NCBI RefSeq assembly: GCF_900106995.1
Contig: NZ_FNOK01000062.1
Coordinates: 1-56,241 of the forward strand
Source: Saccharopolyspora shandongensis
GTDB taxonomy: Bacteria; Actinomycetota; Actinomycetes; Mycobacteriales; Pseudonocardiaceae
Direction of reading: 5' to 3'
DNA length: 56,241 bases
Part shown: positions 25,690 through 33,091 of the stretch, in pieces
Position numbering within the stretch: the first letter of the stretch is position 1
How the letters are laid out: each line of letters starts with the position of its first letter
Translations under genes and position numbers: made by a program
Notes under the pieces: model-generated
Databases searched by the model: none
The model's input: only the letters and a program-made list of their open reading frames with translations
Told to the model about the DNA's origin: nothing

Positions 25690-26474
25690 GCGTCGACTCC
25701 GTCCTCGTCCAGCACCGGAACAGCGGCGAGCAGCTCCGCGGCGTAGGCGGATTTGGGCGCGGCGAACAGCTCGCGCGCGCCCTGCTCCTCGACCACCTCG
25801 CCGGAGCGCAGGACCACCACGCGATCGCAGAACGCCGCCGCCAGCGGCAGGTCGTGCGTGATGAAGAGGATCCCGAGCCCTCGATCGGCGCGTGCCCGGC
25901 TCAGGATCCCGATGATCTCGGCCTGCGTGGTGACGTCCAGGGCGCTGGTCGCCTCGTCCGCGATCAGCAGCTCCGGCTCCGGCGCGAGGGCCGCGGCGAT
26001 GACCAGCCGCTGCAGCATGCCGCCGGAGAACTCGTGGGGATACCGCGCGAGCATGGCCTGGGGTTCCCGCAGCCCGCACTCGCGCATCAGGCCCACCACC
26101 CGGTCGTCGGCATCCTGTTGGGGCCAGCCGAGATTCGTGCGCAGCTGCTCGGTCAGGAAGTGCCCGACCGGGCGCACCGGGTTGAACGCCGCCCGCGGTT
26201 CCTGCTGCACCACGCCGACCTTGCGGGTCCGCAGCTCCCGCAGCTCCGCCGGGGACATGCCCAGCACGTCCCGACCGTCCACTGTGATCTGTCCGGATAC
26301 CGCGGCCGAAGCCGGTAGCGCGCCGGCGATGCTCATCGCGGCGGTGGACTTGCCGGAACCGGACTCGCCGACCAGCCCGACCACCTCGCCCGCCTCGACG
26401 CGCAGGTCGATGCCGCGCAGGATCGGCCTGCCGGGGAAACCCACGGTCAGATCTCGGAGTTCTGCCAGGCTCAT
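25686..26474 (-). CDS. Peptide ABC transporter ATP-binding protein (DppD/OppD-like)
   Basis: 262-residue first ATPase subunit. Walker A G-E-S-G-S-G-K-S-T, Q-Q-E-P at the Q-loop, F-S-G-G-M-L-Q-R signature (the DppD-type variant) and Walker B L-L-I-A-D-E are present. It pairs with the downstream ATPase to drive the permeases. Its start is coupled (ATGA) to a 47-codon reading frame in an unusual 140-bp spacer, rather than directly to the permease gene as the other cistrons are. Confidence 0.9.
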   Translation of the reverse strand: MSLAELRDLTVGFPGRPILRGIDLRVEAGEVVGLVGESGSGKSTAAMSIAGALPASAAVSGQITVDGRDVLGMSPAELRELRTRKVGVVQQEPRAAFNPVRPVGHFLTEQLRTNLGWPQQDADDRVVGLMRECGLREPQAMLARYPHEFSGGMLQRLVIAAALAPEPELLIADEATSALDVTTQAEIIGILSRARADRGLGILFITHDLPLAAAFCDRVVVLRSGEVVEEQGARELFAAPKSAYAAELLAAVPVLDEDGVDA

Positions 26475-26614
26475 GACTGGTCCGCCTCTCCGCGATTCAC
26501 AGTGGTGGTTGCGTTCAGCCCGATCTCCCGTTGCGTGGTTTCTCGTGGCTGGTTTGCGTCACGGTCCCCTGGGGTGCGGTTGAGGAGGGCTGGGGTTGGC
26601 ACAGGGCTACTCAT
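26471..26614 (-). CDS. 47-codon small ORF in the peptide-transporter operon
   Basis: Starts with an ATG overlapping the permease stop and ends with a TGA overlapping the next ATPase start, so it is translationally coupled on both sides. The product is polar (Pro, Thr, Arg and Asn rich), without membrane or known domain features. Both edges lie in the same 14-bp repeat GGACCAGTCATGAG. Deleting one repeat unit would restore a direct permease-ATPase ATGA overlap, so this segment looks like an insertion or duplication that kept coupling. Whether the peptide has a function is unknown. Confidence 0.5.
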   Translation of the reverse strand: MSSPVPTPALLNRTPGDRDANQPRETTQREIGLNATTTVNRGEADQS

Positions 26615-27474
26615 GACTGGTCCACCCTGCCGAGCCGGTCGGCGATCCGCACGCCGACGATGTTGAACGCCACCACCGCGATCGCGATCATCGCGCCGGG
26701 CACCAGCGTCGGGGCCATCGCGCCTTCGAGCATCGCGAACTGGCCCTCGGCGACCATCAGGCCCCAGTCCGACGACGGCGGCTGCGAGCCGAAGCCGAGG
26801 TAGCTCAGGCTCGCCAGCGCCATCAGCACATCGCCGAAGAGCACCACCGCGTAGCCGAGCACGATCGGCATCACCCGGGGCAGCAACCGGGTCAGGCAGA
26901 TCGCCGCGCCGCCCATGCCCTGCACCCGGTAGGCCTCGATGTACGGGCGCTGCCGCTCGGCCCGCGCGGCGCTGCGGGTGATCTTGGCGACGGCGGGGAA
27001 ATACGCCAGGCCCAGGGCCAGCACCGACGCCGCGACACCGGTGCCGAGCACCGCGATGGTCAGCACCGCGAACAGCAGGCCGGGGAAGGCGATCAGCGCA
27101 TCGGTCGCGCGGGCGACCACCGCGTCCAGCCAGCCGCCGCGCCACGCCGCGACGACGCCCAGCACCGGGCCGAGGAGCAGCGCGATGGCCAGGACACCCA
27201 GCGGCGCGATCAGGCTGGTGCGGGCGCCATGCAGGATGCGGGACAGGATGTCGCGGCCGAGCTGGTCGGTGCCCAGCAGGTGCTCGATGCCCGGCGGGGC
27301 GAGGATCGAGTCGAAATCGGTGGCCGTCGGGTCGTAGGGCGCGATCAGCGGCGCGGCCAGCGCGGCCAGCCCGAGGACCGCGAGAACGCCCGCGGCGCCC
27401 CAGAACAGCGGGCCGTTGCGCCGTCGCCCGGACGCGACCGCGGCGTCGGCGACGAGTGATCCGGACAGTGTCAT
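26611..27474 (-). CDS. Peptide ABC transporter permease (DppC-like)
   Basis: 287 residues: a first membrane helix followed by a short extracytoplasmic segment with H-L-L-G-T-D-Q-L-G-R-D-I-L-S-R (the DppC/OppC hallmark), then about five further helices and the EAA-type coupling loop E-A-Y-R-V-Q-G-M-G. It forms a heterodimer with the DppB-like permease. ATG 27474 overlaps the stop of the upstream permease gene (ATGA). Confidence 0.9.
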   Translation of the reverse strand: MTLSGSLVADAAVASGRRRNGPLFWGAAGVLAVLGLAALAAPLIAPYDPTATDFDSILAPPGIEHLLGTDQLGRDILSRILHGARTSLIAPLGVLAIALLLGPVLGVVAAWRGGWLDAVVARATDALIAFPGLLFAVLTIAVLGTGVAASVLALGLAYFPAVAKITRSAARAERQRPYIEAYRVQGMGGAAICLTRLLPRVMPIVLGYAVVLFGDVLMALASLSYLGFGSQPPSSDWGLMVAEGQFAMLEGAMAPTLVPGAMIAIAVVAFNIVGVRIADRLGRVDQS

Positions 27475-28445
27475 GCCGCCGCTCCTGCCTGTCGTGGGAC
27501 ACCCGCGCGCCGGGCCCGGCGCAGCCGCGGATCGGCGACGTGCTGCACCAGCTCGGTCAGCCCGGTCGTCACCACGTACGCCAGCACCATGCACAGCAGA
27601 ACCGCCTGCGTGACCGGGAAGTCCTTCGTGTTGATGGCGTTGACCAGCAGCGATCCCACGCCGCTGAGCCCGAACACGGACTCCACCACCACCGTGCCCG
27701 CCAGCAGGCTCGCGGTGATCATGCCCGCCATCGTGGCGATCGGGCCGACCGCGTTGCGCAGCACGTGCCGGCCGATCACCAGCCGCTCCGGGATGCCGCG
27801 GGTGCGGGCGACCCGGACGTGGTCCTGCACCAGGATGTCCACCATGGACTGCCGGGTGACCCGGGTGATGGTCGCCAGCGACACCACCGCCAAGGAGACG
27901 GCCGGCAGCGTCAGGTGGTGCAGCCTGCCGAGCACGCCCTCGCCGGCGCCGGTCACCGGGAACCAGGCCAGCCCGACGCCGAACGCGGCGATCAGCCCGA
28001 CGGCCGCGACGAACGGCGGGATCCCGGCCAGCATGGCCGTCGTCGCCGACACCACCGAGTCCAGCGGCCCGCGGCGCACCGCCGACAGCGAGCCGAGCAG
28101 CACGCCGATCGCGATGGTCAGCACCGCCGCGTACAGCGCCAGCCACACCGTGGTCTCCAGCCGGGTGGCGATCAGGAAGCCGACGTCCTGCCCGTAGACG
28201 AACGACCGGCCGAGGTCGCCGCGCACGACGCCGCCGAGCCACAGCACGTACTGCACCAGGAACGGCTGGTCCAGGTGGTATTCCGCGCGGATCGCGGCCA
28301 GCGTCTCCTCGCTGGCGTTCTCCGCGCCGCCGGCCAGCACCGTCGCCGGGTCACCGGGCGCCAGGTACATCGCGGCGAAGATCAGGAACGACGCGACCAG
28401 CAGCGTGATCACCACCTGGCCGAGCCAACGCATCAGCGCGATCAA
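27471..28445 (-). CDS. Peptide ABC transporter permease (DppB-like)
   Basis: About 324 residues with six predicted helices, A-P-G-D-P-A after helix 1 and the D-L-G-R-S segment of DppB/OppB proteins; the EAA loop reads V-A-R-T-R-G-I-P. TTG 28445 is preferred as start because it overlaps the binding-protein stop codon and has GGGAGG 5 nt upstream; ATG 28433 is the alternative. It is the second core gene of the importer. Confidence 0.88.
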   Translation of the reverse strand: MIALMRWLGQVVITLLVASFLIFAAMYLAPGDPATVLAGGAENASEETLAAIRAEYHLDQPFLVQYVLWLGGVVRGDLGRSFVYGQDVGFLIATRLETTVWLALYAAVLTIAIGVLLGSLSAVRRGPLDSVVSATTAMLAGIPPFVAAVGLIAAFGVGLAWFPVTGAGEGVLGRLHHLTLPAVSLAVVSLATITRVTRQSMVDILVQDHVRVARTRGIPERLVIGRHVLRNAVGPIATMAGMITASLLAGTVVVESVFGLSGVGSLLVNAINTKDFPVTQAVLLCMVLAYVVTTGLTELVQHVADPRLRRARRAGVPRQAGAAA

Positions 28446-30037
28446 GACCGCCTCCCGAGATCGGCCGCCCACGGATAGGTCAGGTAGGCGCTGGAGACCG
28501 GCGCGCCGGTGAGCCGGTTGCTCATCGCCAGCGTCGTCGGGGCCATCACCAGCGGGATGGACAGCATGTGTCCGAGGTACTCGTCCTGCAGCCGGATGAC
28601 CTGCCGGGCGCGCTGCAGGTCATCGTAGGTGGCGGCGGCCGAGGCGAAGGTGCTCTCGTACTGCTCGTCGCGGAAGTCCAGGTAGTTGTTGACGCTGTCG
28701 GGCAGCACGTTGTCGTACATGCCCAGCCCGTCGGGCTTGGACAGGTACCAGTCGTTGACGATCAGGTCGACGCCGGCCCGCGCCTCCGGCGAGGCGAACA
28801 GCTCCGAGAACTGGGCGGGCGGCACGGTGCGGATCTCCACCGGCAGCCCCAGCTTCAGCCCGGCGTCGCGGACGCCGTTGGCCAGCACGTTGCCCACGGC
28901 GGTGCCGTCGTTGGCCACCACGATCGGCTCCGCCGGCGGCCCCGCCTCCCGCACCAGGTCGCGGGCCCGCGCCAGGTCCTGCTCGCCGGGGCGGATCGGG
29001 ACGTCGCGGATCTGCTGGTAGGCCTGCTCGAACAGCTCCTTGCCGGTGCCGAACGTGCCCGCGCCGACCGGCAGCTTCCACGGTTCGGCGGCGCCGCGGA
29101 ACGCAGCCTCGGCCATGCCCTGGCGGTCCAGCGACAGCGACAGCGCGGTGCGCAGCCGGACGTCCGCCATCGGCCCGCGGTCGGTCGGGATGAGCTGCCA
29201 CGCCGACGTGGTGAGTCCGAAGTGGAGGGACAGTTCCGGGCTGGTGCTCAGCGCCGGCGCCATGCTCGGGTCGTCGAGGTAGGCGCCGTCGGCGGCGCCG
29301 GTCCGCAGGCTGTTGACCGCCGCCCACTCGTCGCCCCAGACGAACCGGATGCTCTCGGTCAGCGGCCGGAGCTCGGGGTTCCAGTAGTCCGGGAACCGCT
29401 TGATGGTCAGGCTCGCCCCGGCGTCCCAGCGGTCCAGGTAGTACGGGCCGCTGCACGCGTCGGGCCGGCCGGGGCTGCCGAAGTCCTGGCCGAGCCGGTT
29501 CACCACCTCGGCGTTGAGGACGATCCCGGCGTCGCCGGCCATCCGGTACTTGAACTGCGCGTCCGGTTCTTCCAGCCGCACGGTCACTTCCATCGGGCCG
29601 GTGACGTCGATGGACTCGACGTTGCCGAACTCGTCGGATTCGTCGTTGCCGTCCTCGGCGTGCCGCCGCAGGCTGAACGCGACGTCCTCGGCGGTGACCG
29701 CGCTGCCGTCGTGGAACCGGACCCCGTCGCGGACCCGGTAGACGAACGTCGTCGGGTCCGGCATCGCCGGTTCCTCGACCAGCCACGGGCGGACGGTGAG
29801 GTCCGGTTGCAGCTGGTAGAGGCGGTCGCAGAGGTTGGCCACCACGGTGTCCTCGGTGGTGGCGCCGTGGTAGTCGGTGTCGAGGGTGAGCGGCTCGGAG
29901 TCCAGGAACCAGGTGATATCGCCGGCCGGCGCGACCGCCGGCGGCGTGTTCGGCACCAGCTGGACCGCGCCGAGCTGCGCGGAACTGCCGCAGCCGGCCA
30001 GCAACCCGACGGAGAGCAAGGCGAGGCATCTTCGCAT
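28442..30037 (-). CDS. Peptide ABC transporter substrate-binding lipoprotein (SBP family 5)
   Basis: 531 residues. The N-terminus is a lipoprotein signal peptide with lipobox L-L-A-G-C, so it is anchored outside the membrane. The body is a cluster C binding protein, with the family 5 segment R-D-G-V-R-F-H-D-G-S-A-V-T-A-E-D-V near residue 105. It delivers a peptide or similar ligand to the two permeases. ATG 30037 shares its A with the stop of the upstream C45 fragment, giving translational coupling. Ligand unknown; it could be an amide handled by the C45 enzyme. Confidence 0.9.
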   Translation of the reverse strand: MRRCLALLSVGLLAGCGSSAQLGAVQLVPNTPPAVAPAGDITWFLDSEPLTLDTDYHGATTEDTVVANLCDRLYQLQPDLTVRPWLVEEPAMPDPTTFVYRVRDGVRFHDGSAVTAEDVAFSLRRHAEDGNDESDEFGNVESIDVTGPMEVTVRLEEPDAQFKYRMAGDAGIVLNAEVVNRLGQDFGSPGRPDACSGPYYLDRWDAGASLTIKRFPDYWNPELRPLTESIRFVWGDEWAAVNSLRTGAADGAYLDDPSMAPALSTSPELSLHFGLTTSAWQLIPTDRGPMADVRLRTALSLSLDRQGMAEAAFRGAAEPWKLPVGAGTFGTGKELFEQAYQQIRDVPIRPGEQDLARARDLVREAGPPAEPIVVANDGTAVGNVLANGVRDAGLKLGLPVEIRTVPPAQFSELFASPEARAGVDLIVNDWYLSKPDGLGMYDNVLPDSVNNYLDFRDEQYESTFASAAATYDDLQRARQVIRLQDEYLGHMLSIPLVMAPTTLAMSNRLTGAPVSSAYLTYPWAADLGRRS

Positions 30038-30498
30038 CAGCCGTCACCGCCCGGTCCGTCGTAGAGGTTCCACGGCAGCAGCTGGTACTCCTCGGTGCAC
30101 GGGTTGCCCGCGGCCACGTAGTACTCGCCCGCGGTGAGGTCGATGCAGTTGTGCAGCACGGTCGACCACTGGCGGATCTCGTCGGTGCGCTCGTCGGGGT
30201 GGGTGCACACCGATTCCGGGTAGCCGAAGTGATCGGAGAAGGCGTCCTTGATCGCCTTGCGCCCGGCATCGCCGCCGGACGCGGTGCGCGCCTGGCGCAG
30301 CCCGGTGCGGATGCGGGGCACGCGGTACAGGGAGTCCACCGGCCGGGGCCGGTAGTCGGCGGCCAGCTGCGGCGGGATGAAGGCCTGGTAGTGGTTGCCG
30401 TGCACCAGGATCCCGTCCTCGGGGTACACCCAGCCGTGCGCCTTGGGCGTCGTCTCGACGTCGATGGCGAAGTCGTCGCGGTGCGTCAGCAGCGAGGC
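30037..30498 (-). pseudogene. Truncated C45-family autoproteolytic acyltransferase/hydrolase (C-terminal part)
   Basis: The frame encodes the C-terminal portion of a peptidase C45/acyl-CoA:6-aminopenicillanate acyltransferase-type enzyme: L-L-T-H-R-D-D-F-A-I-D-V-E, then P-E-D-G-I-L-V-H-G-N-H-Y, D-S-L-Y-R-V-P-R-I and a final H-N-C-I-D-L block. The N-terminal half, including the self-processed Cys nucleophile, is missing: similarity stops near 30498, where the oppositely oriented RpiR gene begins. An in-frame GTG at 30429 exists but would give only 130 residues. The end is still coupled to the binding-protein start, so transcription may persist. Probably a deletion or rearrangement scar. Confidence 0.65.
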
Positions 30499-31357
30499 GG
30501 GTGTCGACGACCTCCGCGCGAGGGTGCAGGAGCGCCTCGACGGGCTGTCCCGCGCGGAGCAGAAGGTGGCGCGCTACCTGCTGAACATGCCGCAGGAACA
30601 GCTGGTCTTCGCCACCGCCGAAGAACTCGGCCAGCACACCGGCACCAGCGACGCGACGGTGGTCCGCACCGCGCGCAAGCTCGGCTACAGCGGGCTGCCG
30701 GAGCTCAAGCGCGAAGCCGGGCGGGCGCTGGTGACCACGGTGGCGCCGGCGACCCGCCTGGAGCAGCGGCTGGCCAGCATCGGCCCGGACCTGGAGCGGG
30801 CGATGGCCACGGTGTTCACCGAGGCCCGCGATGAGCTGGAGAACACCCTGGCCGCGCTGAAGCTCGAAGACGTGCGGACGGCGGTGAGCCTGCTGTCCCA
30901 CGCGCGCGAGGTGATGGCATTCGGTGTCGGCGGCTCGGAACTCGGCGCGCGGCACCTGGCGCTGCGGCTGAACCGGCTCGGGCGGCGGGCCCGGTTCGTC
31001 GGCAGCACCGGCTTCCGGCTCGCCGACGACCTGCTGCTGCTGGGCCGCGACGACGTCGTCGTGATCTACCTGCCGGGGCGCGCCCTGCCGGAGCTGGAGG
31101 TGCTGCTCGACCACGCCCAGGTGGTCGGCGCGCGCCGGATCCTGATCTCGGAACGCCGCCTGGCCAAGCAGTTCGCCCCGCAACTGGACGTGGCGCTCTA
31201 CGCGGCGGGCGGAGCGGGCCGGGTCGCGGCGGAATCGACCTCGGCGCTGACCCTGACGGACCTCCTCGTCCACGGGGTGGCGACCCTCCACGAAACCCAA
31301 GCCGTGGAAACCCGGAACACCCTGACGTCCCTCCGAGAACGCCTGCTGCGCAAATGA
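30464..31357 (+). CDS. RpiR-family transcriptional regulator
   Basis: Up to 297 residues: an N-terminal RpiR helix-turn-helix (L-S-R-A-E-Q-K-V-A-R-Y-L-L, then A-T-A-E-E-L-G-Q-H-T-G-T-S-D-A-T-V-V-R) and a C-terminal SIS sugar-phosphate-type domain (F-G-V-G-G-S-E-L-G-A-R). ATG 30464 lies in sequence antisense to the C45 fragment and the first ~15 residues do not look native, so the original 5' end may have been lost. A later internal start cannot be excluded. It may regulate the divergent peptide-transporter operon. Confidence 0.8.
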   Translation: MAKSSRCVSSEAGVDDLRARVQERLDGLSRAEQKVARYLLNMPQEQLVFATAEELGQHTGTSDATVVRTARKLGYSGLPELKREAGRALVTTVAPATRLEQRLASIGPDLERAMATVFTEARDELENTLAALKLEDVRTAVSLLSHAREVMAFGVGGSELGARHLALRLNRLGRRARFVGSTGFRLADDLLLLGRDDVVVIYLPGRALPELEVLLDHAQVVGARRILISERRLAKQFAPQLDVALYAAGGAGRVAAESTSALTLTDLLVHGVATLHETQAVETRNTLTSLRERLLRK

Positions 31358-31390
31358 CCTCGCGAGTGGCTGAGGCTGCGGGCATGGGGA

Positions 31391-31412
31391 CGTGCGTACT
31401 TTGTGCTGCTAT
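31391..31412. repeat. Left arm of a split family F3 hairpin
   Basis: CGTGCGTACTTTGTGCTGC plus TAT matches, inverted, GGCAACACAAAGTACGCACG at 31667-31686. Joined, the two form a hairpin like the intact ones at 47386-47433 and 48927-48970. The arms are now 254 bp apart because element B lies between them, with GCTGCTAT repeated at 31405-31412 and 31659-31666. Confidence 0.75.
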
Positions 31413-31658
31413 AGAGGCTGTTTCCGAACTTGCTCTGCGTGGCGGTGCGGGTGGCGGCCCCCCTGCGGGAATTACGGTCGCCTTCTCGCTGTGGGATCCC
31501 CGACATCATGAATGACCAATTCACCACGTCGGGGCTGTCCTCGCGAGAAGACACCTGAGAACCCGCGGCGGTGCGAGTTGCGAGCGTGGGCTAAGCGGCT
31601 GCGCCGCTTCAAAGACAAACCTCGCGCTACCACACGTCACCCCACGACATCCAAAACA
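31413..31658 (+). mobile_element. MITE-like structured element, copy B (246 bp)
   Basis: Non-coding element flanked by the 8-bp direct repeat GCTGCTAT, a probable target duplication. Ends show imperfect inversion (GCTGTTTCC against the inverse of CCAAAACA). It shares the 22-nt block (31436-31457) and GAGAACCCGCGGCGGTGC (31557-31574) with copy A. Its hairpin tiers are CTTCTCGC/GCGAGAAG, CCCCGAC/GTCGGGG and TGAAT/ATTCA around a GACCA loop, followed by AAGCGGC-TGC-GCCGCTT. Most arm bases differ from copy A, yet pairing is kept. It lies between the convergent RpiR and MHS genes. No transposase is encoded. Confidence 0.75.
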
Positions 31659-31711
31659 GCTGCTATGGCAACACAAAGTACGCACGGCTCGACGGTCACT
31701 CACGAAGCGCG

Positions 31712-32986
31712 TCAGCGGAGGCCGAGGCGGCGGCGGATCACCAGCAGGCTGAGGAGGCTCGCTGCTGCCGCGAACATCAGGTAGAAGCTCGGGGCCAGGC
31801 TGGTGCCGGTGAGGCCGATCAGCCACGTGCTGATGAACGGCGTGAACCCGCCGAACACGCTGACCCCGATGTTGTAGCCGATGGACATGCCGGTCGCCCG
31901 GGTCTCGGTGGGGAACAGCTCGGACATCAGGGCCGGCAGCGCCCCGAAGTAGCAGGCCTTCAGCAGCCCGATCAGCAGCATCATGCCGACCATCACGCCG
32001 AATCCGGGGAACGCCACCAGCGTCGCGAAGATCGGGTAGATCAGCAGCAGGATCAGCGCGGCGAACACGCCCATCAGCTTCACCCGGCCGATCTTGTCCG
32101 ACAGGTGCCCGGCCAGCGGTGTCACCACGGTCAGCACGATGCCGGTGGCCAGGGTGGCCGCGAAGCTGGTCGACGCGGGCAGGCCGAGCTGCTTGATCGC
32201 GTATGTCGGCATGTAGGTGATCGTGTAGTTGAGCACCGTGGAGACCAGCAGCGCGCCGACCACCAGCAGGATCCGGGCCTTCTGGGTGCGCAACACGGTG
32301 CGCACCGGCGAGTGCGGCTCGGCGGTCTGCGTCGCGGTGAATTCCGGTGCCTCGTCGACGAACCGCCGGATGTAGTAGCCCACCGGGCCGACCAGCAGGC
32401 CGACCGCGAACGGGATCCGCCAGCCCCACGACTCCAGCTGCTCCGGGCTCAGCGTGGTGGTCAGCAGCACGCCCATCCCGGCCGACACCAGCGTGCTCAG
32501 GCCCTGGCTGGCGAACTGCCAGCTGGCCACGAATCCGCGCCGGCCCGGCATGTGCTCGACCATGAAGGCGGTGGCGCTGCCGAACTCGCCGCCCGCCGAG
32601 AAGCCCTGGATCAGCCGTGCCAGCAGGATGCCGATCGGCGCGACCAGGCCGACCGTCTCGTACGAGGGCATCAGGCAGATGATCGCGGTGCCCAGCACCA
32701 TCAGCCGGATCGACAGCGTCAGCGACGCCTTGCGCCCGGCGCGGTCGGCGTAGGCGCCGAGCACCACCGCGCCGATCGGCCGGATCAGGAACGAGACGCC
32801 GAAGGTGCCCAGCGTCAGCAGCAGCGACACCGTCTCGTCCTGCGCCGGGAAGAACACCTTCGACAGGACCGTCGCGAAGATCGCGTAGACCGCGATGTCG
32901 TACCACTCGAGGGCGTTGCCGATCGAGGCGGCCGCGATCACCCGGAACGGTTTGTGCGACGTCGCCGCCGCGGTAGAAGTGGCCAT
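31712..32986 (-). CDS. MHS-family (ProP/CitA-like) MFS transporter
   Basis: 424 residues with 12 predicted helices. The helix 1 signature S-I-G-N-A-L-E-W-Y-D-I-A-V-Y and motif A-Y-A-D-R-A-G-R-K mark the metabolite:H+ symporter group, with Q-G-F-S-A-G-G-E-F-G-S in helix 4. It would import an organic acid, amino acid or betaine by proton symport. ATG 32986 is preferred over GTG 32989, with GGAG about 8 nt upstream. It follows the M20 peptidase gene on the same strand, separated by two palindromes. Confidence 0.87.
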   Translation of the reverse strand: MATSTAAATSHKPFRVIAAASIGNALEWYDIAVYAIFATVLSKVFFPAQDETVSLLLTLGTFGVSFLIRPIGAVVLGAYADRAGRKASLTLSIRLMVLGTAIICLMPSYETVGLVAPIGILLARLIQGFSAGGEFGSATAFMVEHMPGRRGFVASWQFASQGLSTLVSAGMGVLLTTTLSPEQLESWGWRIPFAVGLLVGPVGYYIRRFVDEAPEFTATQTAEPHSPVRTVLRTQKARILLVVGALLVSTVLNYTITYMPTYAIKQLGLPASTSFAATLATGIVLTVVTPLAGHLSDKIGRVKLMGVFAALILLLIYPIFATLVAFPGFGVMVGMMLLIGLLKACYFGALPALMSELFPTETRATGMSIGYNIGVSVFGGFTPFISTWLIGLTGTSLAPSFYLMFAAAASLLSLLVIRRRLGLR

Positions 32987-33015
32987 CACGGTCTCCAGGT
33001 CTTCAGGCAGGAGCG

Positions 33016-33033
33016 CGATTTCGCGTGAAATCG
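33016..33033. repeat. Near-palindrome CGATTTCGCGTGAAATCG (family F4)
   Basis: Seven-base arms CGATTTC and GAAATCG around GCGT. It is a relaxed version of the perfect palindrome 40 bp downstream; together they fill the gap between the M20 and MHS genes. Confidence 0.7.
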
Positions 33034-33055
33034 GCGATATCCGTGCGGGGCGATG

Positions 33056-33077
33056 GGCGATTTCGCGCGAAATCGCC
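33056..33077. repeat. 22-bp perfect palindrome (family F4)
   Basis: Positions 33056-33066 (GGCGATTTCGC) are followed by their exact reverse complement. It lies just after the M20 stop codon (minus strand). It could be a terminator hairpin, a regulator site or a dispersed repeat; the second copy at 33016 argues for a repeat family or paired operator. Confidence 0.75.
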
Positions 33078-33091
33078 GCAGCCGCGGGGGA

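Noticed and set aside
25690..26079. N-terminal extension of the second ATPase gene
   Set aside because: It lies out of frame within the first ATPase gene; the ATGA overlap at 25689 sets the start.
24880..30498. Antibiotic biosynthesis cluster suggested by the C45 acyltransferase fragment and UvrA-like gene
   Set aside because: No biosynthetic core enzymes (PKS, NRPS, ACV synthetase or similar) are present in the window.
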